In this document: piece after piece, positions 52,751-61,591 of the stretch
Layout: every line of letters begins with the position of its first letter
Position numbering within the stretch: position 1 is the stretch's first letter
The notes under the pieces: model-generated
The model's database searches: none
The model's input: the letters and a program-made list of their open reading frames with translations, nothing else
What the model was told of the DNA's origin: nothing
Program-made: the position numbers and the translations under genes
Source of the DNA: Natrarchaeobius oligotrophus
GTDB taxonomy: Archaea > Halobacteriota > Halobacteria > Halobacteriales > Natrialbaceae
Assembly (NCBI RefSeq): GCF_003841465.1
Contig: NZ_REFZ01000004.1
Location: 278,352-342,351 of the forward strand
Length of the DNA: 64,000 nucleotides
Reading direction: 5' to 3'

Positions 52751-53605
52751 ATGAGCACAGAACTATCCCAGCGGGTGAGCGACGTACTGGACGACGCGGA
52801 CGTCGCTGGCGGATCGATGGCGTCCGGCGAGCGGGCGGACGATTCGGGCGACGAAAGCGCCCGAGACGTCCTCAAAGCCGCCGAGGAGGCGCGCGCGATC
52901 GTCGACGAGTCCGATCCCGACGAGGTGCTCGCGGCGGTCGGCCTCGACGCGTTCTCGGACGGAAGCGAGCCCGAATCGATCCCCGACGCGATCGCTCGCG
53001 GGGATCCGGAGCGCGTCGAGACGCTACAGCGACTACTGCGACTCGCGAAGCTTGCGGGCGAGGCCGATCAGGCGGATCTCGAGGCGGTTCGTCGCTCACT
53101 CCGAGAGACGAGCACGGAAGCGAGCGACGGCGATCGGAGCGACGACCGACCGGAACGCGATTCGGGAGGTGAGCCAGCCGACGGAGACGACGATAGCCAG
53201 ATGGACGGGGACGCCGATGACGGGAACGCCGACGACGAAAGCGACCCCGGCGACACGGCCGTCGACGCCCTCGAGGATCGACTTCGGTCGGCCGTCTCCG
53301 CCTCTGTCGAGGAGTTCGGACAGGACGTCGACAGGCTACAGCAACTACTCGAGGACGCGAGGTCGAACGCGACGAACGAGGACGACGGCGACGAGGACGA
53401 CGGCGACCGGGATGGAGCGGACGACGGCGACGAAGTCGCCGAAGACGACGCGAAGGACGACTCGCGCTCTCCGTTCGGCGGGGAGCGAACCGGCAGCGGC
53501 GGCTCGAGGGGTGTCGTCCGTCACTCCACGGTGGCTCGGTCGCCGTCGGATCGAGCGGACATGCGATCGATCGGGCGCTTCTCGACGATGCCGGACCGCC
53601 AGTGA
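52751..53605 (+). CDS. Acidic helical protein, last of the four-gene cluster, abutting an IS
   Basis: ATG 52751 gives 284 residues. The N-terminal third is helical (VLKAAEEARAIVDESDPDEV, then VGLDAFSDGSEPESIPDAIA and VETLQRLLRLAKLAGEADQA). A second helical part spans about 173-205 (ALEDRLRSAVSASVEEFGQD). Acidic linkers separate them and the C-terminal 50 residues are basic and Ser/Arg-rich. The stop is seven bases before the left inverted repeat of the ISH3-like element, so the native C-terminus may be lost or altered. No family is recognised. Confidence 0.68.
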   Translation: MSTELSQRVSDVLDDADVAGGSMASGERADDSGDESARDVLKAAEEARAIVDESDPDEVLAAVGLDAFSDGSEPESIPDAIARGDPERVETLQRLLRLAKLAGEADQADLEAVRRSLRETSTEASDGDRSDDRPERDSGGEPADGDDDSQMDGDADDGNADDESDPGDTAVDALEDRLRSAVSASVEEFGQDVDRLQQLLEDARSNATNEDDGDEDDGDRDGADDGDEVAEDDAKDDSRSPFGGERTGSGGSRGVVRHSTVARSPSDRADMRSIGRFSTMPDRQ

Positions 53606-53718
53606 CATCCTCCCCGTCGTAAACGGTAGACGCCGATTCAACGCGAACGGCGAGCAAAGCTGGTCGTCCAACCATTTGCATTGCAGCGCTCCAACGATCC
53701 ACGCGAGAAAGAGAGCGA

Positions 53719-53745
53719 AGAAACGCCGCTGTTGGCGGCGTTTCT
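53719..53745. terminator. Strong 11-bp hairpin inside the IS
   Basis: AGAAACGCCGC and GCGGCGTTTCT form a perfect 11-bp stem with a five-base loop TGTTG. It is 61 bases after the transposase stop and could end that transcript or block read-through from the acidic cluster into it. Confidence 0.45.
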
Positions 53746-53805
53746 GAGCGGTTCCACTCGGTTGCGGCGTTCCGACCGATCAACTCGGTCGAACCGATCA
53801 TCCTC

Positions 53806-54892
53806 TTATCCGTAGTCAGTCACAACGACGAATTCGTGGAAGACACGCGTCGAGATCGGCGGTTTATCGGGCACTACACCAGCCGAGACGAGCACGTTTG
53901 CGAGGACCCACAGATTGTACATCGAAACCGCGAACAAGAAGTAGAACAGCCGCACCGAGAACGTCGGCGACGACGTTCTCGGGAGAAAGTCACCGATCTG
54001 GCGGTAAGAGGTCTCAATTCCCCAGCGGCGGCGTTCCGCCGCCGCGTACGCTTTCGCTGCCTCAGCTTCGAGCTCGAGATTCGTGACGAACCAGACGTGC
54101 TCGTCCTCGGTTGATCGATGTGGAACGGCAAACACAGTCACTGCAACTGAGGCAGTCGGAGCACGCTTTCGTTGCATGAGATAGTCATCGACGACCGTCT
54201 CAGCGCCGACGCTGAGACGGGCTTTCATCCCCTTACTCGGGCGTGCACGAACGATGTAGTCGACGTCAAGCTGTTCGAGTTCCGCAACGCCGTGAACTTG
54301 GTAGAAACCTCTGTCGAGGTAGACGTGTCTGATCGAGACGTACTCTCGTGCCGTTTCGAGCAGCGAGCGAACGGCTTCGCGCTTTTCGCGAAAGCCGTTC
54401 GCCTCCAGCGCCAACACGTCAAGCGTAAATCGCGTTCCTGGTGCGACGATACAGATCGTCGCAAAACAGTACGTTCGATTGGTTCCCTGGTCGGGATAGG
54501 TGATCAGGACGTGGTCAGTGTCGGCGTCGCCGTAAAACCGCCATTGGTGGAGATCGATCGCAACATCGACACAGTCGGGCAAGAGTCGTTGTTTCCGAAG
54601 AATCTCGAAGAGGTCGTCGCGGACGCCATCGAACTGGTCGTCGATGGCGTCCGCCTTCAAGTTTCGGAGATGGTAGAGCAATGATTTTGCGAGCCCGTTG
54701 CGAGCCGTCATTGAGTTGGCACGTTTTCCCAGCTGTATCGGCAAACTCTTGTTCGAAGGCGACACGAGAGAGGACTTTCTGGAAGTCCTCTCTCGTATAG
54801 CTCCCACAGGGTTTGATACCAAAGTCAAGCGCTGGGTAAACGACGGTTGAAGCGGCGCGACAGACCCGTTTTGCTTCAACTGTCTTGACCAT
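53806..54892 (-). pseudogene. ISH3-like transposase, frameshifted
   Basis: ATG 54892 (MVKTVEAKRVCRAASTVVYP) opens the N-terminal part, which ends in EFADTAGK. The neighbouring frame continues with RANSMTARNGLAKSLLYHL and carries the catalytic core: Asp in VAIDLHQWRFYGD, Asp in VYLDRGFY and Glu in RWGIETSYRQIG. The joint is at a GGGAAAA run near 54743-54749; removing one base restores one frame of about 361 residues. A programmed minus-one slip would give the wrong frame. So it is a mutation or sequencing error. Confidence 0.75.
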
Positions 54893-54989
54893 AGCCACCC
54901 TACCAGCAACGGCGCAAATTAGGTTCGGCGTCTACTGTAAAGGACGGGATTCTCTCGCTGTTTAAAGATAGACGTCGGCGACGATCGGG

Positions 54990-55208
54990 CTACCCGCCGT
55001 CTCGCCGGTCGTCGAGGAACAGTCGAATGCCCATGACGGGAATGAACAGAAAGAACGCCAGCATGACCGACGCGACCATGATCGCGTTGAGGTACTCCGG
55101 GGAGAGCTGGGGCGGTAACAGCCAGCTGGCGAGGACGATTCCGCCGATCACGGAGACGACGACGAGTGCGACGAGATCGGATCGGTTGACCGGTACCTCC
55201 TCCGTCAT
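54990..55208 (-). CDS. Small two-helix membrane protein
   Basis: Start ATG 55208 (MTEEVPVNRSDLVALVVVSV) gives 72 residues. Two hydrophobic helices lie at about 12-30 and 42-62, followed by LFLDDRRDGG. Such proteins are common in haloarchaea without known function. It is the first gene beyond the IS and is divergent from the stress-protein gene at 55361. Confidence 0.68.
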   Translation of the reverse strand: MTEEVPVNRSDLVALVVVSVIGGIVLASWLLPPQLSPEYLNAIMVASVMLAFFLFIPVMGIRLFLDDRRDGG

Positions 55209-55360
55209 GGATACGTTTCTCTGGGTATTCGTGGTACTAGTACCCACTGATCGTCGTCCGCCGTCCACAGACCGCGGCGACGCGAATCGGAGTGAAGCTC
55301 CTCGATCGAGGCCCGCGATTCGGGGGCAGTTCTTTCAGCCGACGGGGCGTACGGACGGAT

Positions 55361-55792
55361 ATGTACGAGTCGATTCTCGTGGCGACCGACCACAGCGACG
55401 ACGCGTCCGCGGCGGTAGCGCACGGCGTCGAACTCGCGAATCGATTTGACGTCCCGCTGTACGCGATCGCCGTCCTCGAGTCCCGAACCGAGTACGACAA
55501 CGCGATCGTCGACCCGGCCGAGGTCGAGCGACGCCGGCGAGAAGACGCCGAATCGTCGCTCGAGGAACTCGCCGAGCGCGCCGCCGACGCCGAACTCTCG
55601 GTCGAAACGGAGATTCGATCGGGCGTCCCGCACGAGGAGATCATTTCCTACGCCGACGAACGCGACGTCGGCGCGATCGTCGTGGGTTCGCGCGGTCGGT
55701 CCCAGTTCAGACGCTCGCTGCTCGGGAGTACCGTCGACGCGGTCGTCAGGCTGGCGGATCGCCCGGTCGTGGTCGTCGGAACGGATTCCTAA
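55361..55792 (+). CDS. Universal stress protein (UspA family)
   Basis: ATG 55361 (MYESILVATDHSDDASAAV) gives 143 residues. The ATP-binding motif of UspA is complete: VVGSRGRSQFRRSLLGSTVD matches G-2X-G-9X-G(S/T). UspA proteins bind ATP and act in stress responses; haloarchaea have many copies. The second Usp-like gene follows after 60 bases with its own TATA. Confidence 0.94.
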   Translation: MYESILVATDHSDDASAAVAHGVELANRFDVPLYAIAVLESRTEYDNAIVDPAEVERRRREDAESSLEELAERAADAELSVETEIRSGVPHEEIISYADERDVGAIVVGSRGRSQFRRSLLGSTVDAVVRLADRPVVVVGTDS

Positions 55793-55852
55793 CGGAATTC
55801 GACCGACGGCGGAGCCGAACATTTACCACTGCATGTCATGTGTGGTAGCTGT

Positions 55853-56347
55853 ATGACGCTACTCGTTCCGTTTGACGCATCGGAGCTAGCGACGAACGCC
55901 CTCGACAGAGCATCGACGTTCGGCAACCTCCTCGGGGAGGAAGTGGTCGTGCTGACGGTGATTCCCGCCGACGCAGAGTACGCGCGAAGCAGAAACTGGA
56001 TCACGATGGGCGAACCGTTCGACGCGGACGCGATCGAGTCGGGACTTCGGTCCCGGGCCGAAGCCGTCGCACCCGAAGCGACGTTCAGAACCGAGCGGGT
56101 GAGTTCCGACGAACCGACGGCGACGGCGACGACACAGGTCGTCCGCGAGATTCGCCGCGTGGCCGGGGAGATCGACGCTAGCGTCGTCTTCATCGGCTCG
56201 GAGAACGCCGGCTCCGTGATCGCACCGCAGTCGAGCGTCGGCAGCCCGGTGGCGAACGACCAGCGGTACGACGTCTACGTCGTTCGCGAGCCCAGCGACG
56301 AGGCCGATCCGACCGATCTCGCGGACATCGACTCGACGACGGGGTGA
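55853..56347 (+). CDS. Usp-like protein lacking the ATP-binding motif
   Basis: ATG 55853 (MTLLVPFDASELATNALDRA) gives 164 residues; a TATA-like CATTTACC lies about 28 bases upstream. The N-terminal strand and helix order are Usp-like (VVVLTVIPADAEYA). The nucleotide motif is replaced: after VVFIGSENAG the sequence goes SVIAPQSSVGSPVANDQRYD, without G-2X-G-9X-G. It may be a non-ATP-binding member with a regulatory role. It neighbours the canonical Usp gene. Confidence 0.85.
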   Translation: MTLLVPFDASELATNALDRASTFGNLLGEEVVVLTVIPADAEYARSRNWITMGEPFDADAIESGLRSRAEAVAPEATFRTERVSSDEPTATATTQVVREIRRVAGEIDASVVFIGSENAGSVIAPQSSVGSPVANDQRYDVYVVREPSDEADPTDLADIDSTTG

Positions 56348-56567
56348 CCGCGCCGTCGGCGTTCACAGCGGTATCGACGCAGTGACTCCCGTTTGCGGTC
56401 GACGGAAACTGCCCGTTCCCGAACCGCAGCATCGAACGAGAAGACGAACGAAGAAACGACGAACACGCTTGCGAACGCCGATTTCCGCCGACGAACGGTT
56501 CGAGGGGACACGCCCAAAACGCTGCCGGCAAAAGTCCTTATGACGCTGGACGCGTTGTCTCTTGGAA

Positions 56568-58925
56568 ATGCCATCGGCCCCGGATTCGGATCTCGATTCG
56601 GACGTTCGTACTCGGATCAGACAGCAGGAGGTCGTGGCAGAACTCGGACAGCAGGCGCTCGAGACCGACGATCTCGATCGGTTGATGCACGACGCCACGG
56701 CCGCCGTCGCGGAGACGCTCGACAACGAGTACGCCAAAGTCCTCGAGTTGCTGCCCGGCGGAGACGAACTCTTGCTCAGACGCGGCGTCGGCTGGCAGGA
56801 CGGTCTCGTCGGCGATGCGACGGTACCGACCGAACGGGGATCGCAGGCGGGGTACACGCTGCTCTCGGAGGAACCGGTCGTCGTCGAGGACCTCCGAACG
56901 GAGGAACGATTTTCCGGATCGGAGCTACTGATCGACCACGACGTCGTCAGCGGGATCAGCGTCGTCGTCGGTTCGGTCGAGGAGCCGTGGGGGGTGCTGG
57001 GAACGCACGCGACCGACCGCCGGGAGTTTACGGAACACGACGCGAACTTCGTCAAAAGCGTCGCGAACGTCCTCGCATCGGCGGTCGAGAACACGCAGAC
57101 CGAACGGCGGTTCGAAGCGATTTTCGAAGACCCGAACATCCTCGTCGGGCTGCTCGAGCCGGACGGGACGGTCGTCGACATCAACGAGACGGCGATGGAG
57201 TACGTCGACGCGACGCTCTCCGACGTGACCGGCGAACCGTTCTGGGAGACGCCGTGGTGGGGAAACGGAGACGACGTCCAGAGCGACGTGAGGCGGTGGA
57301 CCGAGCGCGCGGCGGCCGGCGAGTACGTCGACTTCGAGGCCGATCTCACCCGTCCGAACGGTGAGCGCTACACGCTCAGCGGCTACTTCAGACCGGTGAA
57401 AAACGACGACGATGACGTCGTCTCGATCATCGTCTCCGACCGCGACGTCAGCGAGCGTAAAAAGCGAGAGCGACAGCTCAGAAAGTCCGAACAGCGATAC
57501 CGAACGCTCGCGGAGAACTTCCCGAACGGGATCGTCACGATGTTCGACGCCGACCTGCGGTACACGCTCGCCGCCGGTCGCGCGTTCGAGGACCTGCCGG
57601 TCTCTCCGAACCACGTCGAAGGCGAGCGTGTCCGGAACGTGTGGCCAAACGAGGTCGGCGACGCGCTCGAGGCCGCGTTCCGCGCCGCCCTCGACGGGGA
57701 GACGCGAGCGGTCGAGATCGAGTACGCCGACCGGGAGTGGGTCGTCCGCGTCGTCCCGCTCACCGACGACGGAGGCGCGGTGTTCGGCGGCGTGACGATG
57801 GCCCAGGACGTCACCGAGCGGAAGGCTCGCGAGCGCGAACTCGAGCGGGCGCTCGACCTCCTCAACAAGACCGAACGCATCGCGGAGGTCGCCGGCTGGG
57901 AGGTCGATCCGGAGACGATGGAACCGTACTGGTCGGATCACCTCTTCGACCTCCTCGACGTCTCCTACGACGAGCAGCCGTCGCTCGAGGAGGCACTCGA
58001 CGTCTACCACACCGAGGAGGATCGAAAGATCGTCGAGAACGCCATCGAGGAGGCCCTCGAGTCCGGCACGCCCTTCGACGTCGAGACGCGGTTTCCCAGG
58101 CCGAAGGGCGACGTCGGGTGGCTCCGCATCCAGGGCGATCCCGAGGTCGAAAACGGCGAGGTCGTGACGCTCCGCGGAGCGCTGCAAGACGTCACCGAGC
58201 GCAAAGCCAGAGAGCAGCGCCTGGAGGAGCTGATCGACAGACTCGAGGCGTCCAACGAACGGTTAGAGCAGTTCGCCTACGCGGCCTCCCACGACCTCCA
58301 GGAGCCGCTGCGGATGGTCTCGAGTTACCTCCAGTTGCTCGAAAGTCGGTACGACGACGTTCTCGACGACGACGGCGAGGAGTTCCTCGCGTTCGCCGTC
58401 GACGGCGCGGATCGGATGCGCGAGATGATCGACGGGCTGCTCGAGTATTCTCGGGTCGACTCGCGAGGCGATCCGCTCGAGCCGGTCGATCTGAACCGCG
58501 TCTTCGAGGAGGTGGTGGCAGATCTACAGGTTCGGATCGGCGAGACCGACACCGAAATCGTCGTCGACGAGCTTCCGCGAGTCGAAGGCGACGCCAACCA
58601 GCTGCGTCAGCTCGTTCAGAATCTCCTCGACAACGCGATCACCTACAGCGGGGACGATCCGCCCCGAATTCGAGTCGAAGCCGATCGGCGGGGCAGGAAG
58701 TGGACGATCTCGGTTCACGACGAGGGGATCGGCATCGATCCAGACGATCAGGATCGGATCTTCGAGGTGTTCCAGCGACTTCACAGCCGCGGCGAGTACT
58801 CCGGAACCGGGATCGGGCTCGCGCTCTGTCAACGAATCGTCGAGCGCCACGGCGGTCGCATGTGGGTCGACTCCGAGCTCGGCGCGGGATCGACGTTTTC
58901 GTTTACACTTCCGGCGGCCGACTGA
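56568..58925 (+). CDS. Sensor histidine kinase GAF-PAS-PAS-PAS (paralogue 1)
   Basis: ATG 56568 (MPSAPDSDLDSD) is chosen over the TTG at 56562 because a CTTAT element lies about 30 bases upstream. The 785-residue protein has no membrane helices: GAF about 20-175, PAS near 180-300, 310-425 and 430-545, then phosphoacceptor His575 in YAASHDLQEPLRM and an ATPase with NLLDNAITYSGD, DEGIGIDPDD and GTGIGLAL. The C-terminal core belongs to the phytochrome-like kinase group. It is a cytoplasmic sensor; ligand unknown. It is duplicated at 59221. Confidence 0.92.
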   Translation: MPSAPDSDLDSDVRTRIRQQEVVAELGQQALETDDLDRLMHDATAAVAETLDNEYAKVLELLPGGDELLLRRGVGWQDGLVGDATVPTERGSQAGYTLLSEEPVVVEDLRTEERFSGSELLIDHDVVSGISVVVGSVEEPWGVLGTHATDRREFTEHDANFVKSVANVLASAVENTQTERRFEAIFEDPNILVGLLEPDGTVVDINETAMEYVDATLSDVTGEPFWETPWWGNGDDVQSDVRRWTERAAAGEYVDFEADLTRPNGERYTLSGYFRPVKNDDDDVVSIIVSDRDVSERKKRERQLRKSEQRYRTLAENFPNGIVTMFDADLRYTLAAGRAFEDLPVSPNHVEGERVRNVWPNEVGDALEAAFRAALDGETRAVEIEYADREWVVRVVPLTDDGGAVFGGVTMAQDVTERKARERELERALDLLNKTERIAEVAGWEVDPETMEPYWSDHLFDLLDVSYDEQPSLEEALDVYHTEEDRKIVENAIEEALESGTPFDVETRFPRPKGDVGWLRIQGDPEVENGEVVTLRGALQDVTERKAREQRLEELIDRLEASNERLEQFAYAASHDLQEPLRMVSSYLQLLESRYDDVLDDDGEEFLAFAVDGADRMREMIDGLLEYSRVDSRGDPLEPVDLNRVFEEVVADLQVRIGETDTEIVVDELPRVEGDANQLRQLVQNLLDNAITYSGDDPPRIRVEADRRGRKWTISVHDEGIGIDPDDQDRIFEVFQRLHSRGEYSGTGIGLALCQRIVERHGGRMWVDSELGAGSTFSFTLPAAD

Positions 58926-59220
58926 ATTGCGCCGATCGTGGTACCTCGAATTCGGTCGGATCGCCGGGTGGTGGCGGGATACGTCGATTCGAGTGCCTTC
59001 TATACGAGCTGCTGTATGCCATTTCGGCTGCACCCGCGGACGATTCACGACCGTGCTGGTGAATTGATACGACAGCCAGTATCGCTCGTCCCCCAACGTG
59101 GTGCGCAAGATTCGTCTGTATCGAATCGAGATACTCGCGTATTCCTGTCCGTCACGATCGAGAAGATGTATTCTCTCGCCGCAGAAGACCTTATACCGTA
59201 TCACCGGATAATGGGGGTGA

Positions 59221-61302
59221 ATGACTTCTGCTCCTCGACCGGATGCGGATTCGGACGTCGATACCCGCATTCGCCAGCAGGAGGTCGTGGCCGAACTCGG
59301 ACAGCAGGCGCTCGAGACCGACGATCTCGATCGGTTGATGCACGACGCCGCGGCCGCCGTCGCGGAGACGCTCGACGCCGAGTACGCGGCGGTCTTCGAG
59401 TTGTTTCCCGGCGGCGACGACGTCCTCCTTCGACAGGGAGTCGGGTGGCGAGACGGTCTCGTCGGGAGCGCAACGGCGTCGACCGAACGAGACTCGCAGA
59501 CGGGCCAGACGCTGCATTCCGAACGACCGATCATCGTCGACGACCTCCGAACCGAGGACCGGTTCTCCGGGTCGGAGCTGCTCATCAGCCACGACGTCGT
59601 CAGCGGAATCAGCGTCGCCATCGGCTCGTTCGAGGAGCCGTGGGGGATGCTGGGAACGTACGCGACCGACCGTCGGGAGTTTTCGGAACACGACACCAAC
59701 TTCGTCACGAGCGTCGCGAACGTGCTTGCGTCGACCATCGAGAGCAGGAAAACGCGGGACGAACTCGAGGAGATGTACGGGCGTATCTCGGACGCGTTCT
59801 ACGCGCTCGACGAAAACTGGGAGTTCACGTACCTCAACGACCGCGCCGAGGAGCTGATCGATTTCACGGGGGACGGTCTCGTCGGCGAACACGTCTGGGA
59901 CACGTTCGAGTGGGCGGACGACTCGAAGCTCAGAACGGAGTACGAACGAGCGATGGAAACGCAAGAAGCGACGTCGTTCGAGCTGTACTATCCCGAGCCG
60001 CTCGAGACGTGGTTCGAAGTTAACGCGTTCCCCTCTGAAACCGGCTTATCGGTGTATTTCCGCGACGTCACGGAGCGCAAGGAGACGGAACGGGAACTCA
60101 GAGCGAACAATCGGACCCTGCAACGACTCTACGAGATTACCGCGGACCGAAACCGTTCGTTCGAAGAGAAGGTCGATCGCTTACTCGAGCTCGGCCAGGA
60201 TCGACTCGGACTCGAAATTGGGTTCGTGGCGAACATCGACGCCGACGAGAACCGCTTCGAGATTACGCACGCGATCGGTGACGACGACCGCCTGCGCCCC
60301 GGCGCAGTAGCGCCGCTGTCGCAAACGTACTGTCGGCGCACGATCGAGTCCGACGACCTTCTGGTTCTTGCCGACGTCCCCACCGAGGGATGGGCGGACG
60401 ATCGAGCCTACGAGCAGTGGGATTTCGACGCGTACGTCGGCGGGAAAGTTCACGTCGATGACGACCTCTACGGAACGGTCTGCTTTGCCGACGACGCTTC
60501 CCGAGACCGACCGTTTACTCCCGCGGAAACGAGGTTCGTGCGACTGGTTACGCAGTGGCTCAGCTACGAACTCGAGCGCCAGCACTACCAGCGGGAACTC
60601 GAGGAGCTGGTCGTGGAACTGGAGGAATCGAACGAACGGTTAGAGCAGTTCGCCTACGCGGCCTCCCACGACCTCCAGGAGCCGCTGCGGATGGTGACGA
60701 GCTACCTCCAGTTGCTCGAAAGTCGGTACGACGACGTTCTCGACGACGACGGCGAGGAGTTCCTCGCGTTCGCCGTCGACGGAGCCGAACGAATGCGCGA
60801 GATGATCGACGGGCTGCTCGAGTACTCGCGGGTCGATACGCAGGGTGATCCGTTCGAGCCGGTGGATCTGGAACATCTCGTCGAGGACGTTCAGGAGGAT
60901 CTTCGCATGCGGATCGAGGAAAGCGACGCTCGGATCACGACCGGCGATCTTCCGCGCGTGGAGGGCGATGCCAGCCAGTTGCGACAGGTTCTCCAGAATC
61001 TCCTCGACAACGCGATCACCTACAGCGGGGACGAATCACCCGAGATTCGCGTCGACGCCGAGCAGCGAGGACGACTGTGGCGCATCTCGGTTCACGACGA
61101 CGGCGTGGGTATCGATCCCGACGATCAGGATCGCATCTTCGAGGTGTTTCAACGACTCCACAGTCGGGACGAACACTCCGGCACCGGAATCGGACTGGCA
61201 CTGTGTCGACGAATCGTCGAACGCCACGGCGGCAGCATCCGGGTCGACTCCGAGCCCGGCGGGGGGTCGACGTTCTCGTTTACGCTTCCGGCGGCCGACT
61301 GA
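59221..61302 (+). CDS. Sensor histidine kinase GAF-PAS-GAF (paralogue 2)
   Basis: ATG 59221, with CTTATACC about 27 bases upstream, gives 693 residues. The first GAF domain (about 15-170) and the kinase core, with phosphoacceptor His483 in YAASHDLQEPLRM, are close copies of those of the kinase before it. The middle differs: one PAS domain (about 178-290, ISDAFYALDENWEFTYLNDR) and a second GAF domain (about 305-450). The ATPase has NLLDNAITYSGD, DDGVGIDPDD and GTGIGLAL. The pair thus share input and output modules but have different middle sensors. Confidence 0.92.
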   Translation: MTSAPRPDADSDVDTRIRQQEVVAELGQQALETDDLDRLMHDAAAAVAETLDAEYAAVFELFPGGDDVLLRQGVGWRDGLVGSATASTERDSQTGQTLHSERPIIVDDLRTEDRFSGSELLISHDVVSGISVAIGSFEEPWGMLGTYATDRREFSEHDTNFVTSVANVLASTIESRKTRDELEEMYGRISDAFYALDENWEFTYLNDRAEELIDFTGDGLVGEHVWDTFEWADDSKLRTEYERAMETQEATSFELYYPEPLETWFEVNAFPSETGLSVYFRDVTERKETERELRANNRTLQRLYEITADRNRSFEEKVDRLLELGQDRLGLEIGFVANIDADENRFEITHAIGDDDRLRPGAVAPLSQTYCRRTIESDDLLVLADVPTEGWADDRAYEQWDFDAYVGGKVHVDDDLYGTVCFADDASRDRPFTPAETRFVRLVTQWLSYELERQHYQRELEELVVELEESNERLEQFAYAASHDLQEPLRMVTSYLQLLESRYDDVLDDDGEEFLAFAVDGAERMREMIDGLLEYSRVDTQGDPFEPVDLEHLVEDVQEDLRMRIEESDARITTGDLPRVEGDASQLRQVLQNLLDNAITYSGDESPEIRVDAEQRGRLWRISVHDDGVGIDPDDQDRIFEVFQRLHSRDEHSGTGIGLALCRRIVERHGGSIRVDSEPGGGSTFSFTLPAAD

Positions 61303-61555
61303 TGCGGTCTGCCGTCCGGCAGGTTCGGCCCGCCCGCGGGCAGGCTCGGGTGCCCCGGACGACGACGGAGCGTCCGAGCTGCTCGAGGTGCAAATTGGGA
61401 CACTGTGGACGTCATCGTCGGTCGCCGTTCGAGGCCGTCCATCGATCGACCGCAGACGCCGTCGACGTCTCTCGTTCGGCGATCGTTGACGATTCGAGTT
61501 CGACGGGTACCCATCAATGTACTGAACGTTAATTATTTAAATCTATACTAGATTA

Positions 61556-61564
61556 GATTTATTA
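61556..61564 (+). promoter_or_regulatory. TATA region of the Cys-rich exported protein
   Basis: GATTTATTA lies about 31 bases before ATG 61592 at the end of a 50-base AT-rich tract, a strong promoter-like context for this genome. Confidence 0.45.
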
Positions 61565-61591
61565 CACATCGTATTGGAATTCGGGCGAGGT

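Larger units (their letters stand above)
53612..54949. mobile_element. ISH3-like insertion sequence, about 1.34 kb
   Basis: The ends are imperfect inverted repeats: 53613-53636 and the complement of 54925-54948 share 20 of 24 bases, ending in GTAGACGCCGA. Between them is a single transposase gene on the reverse strand with a DDE arrangement like that of ISH3-family elements (IS4/IS5-superfamily relatives). The transposase is frameshifted, so the copy is probably immobile without help. Target-site duplication is not clear. It separates the acidic four-gene cluster from the stress-protein region. Confidence 0.75.
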
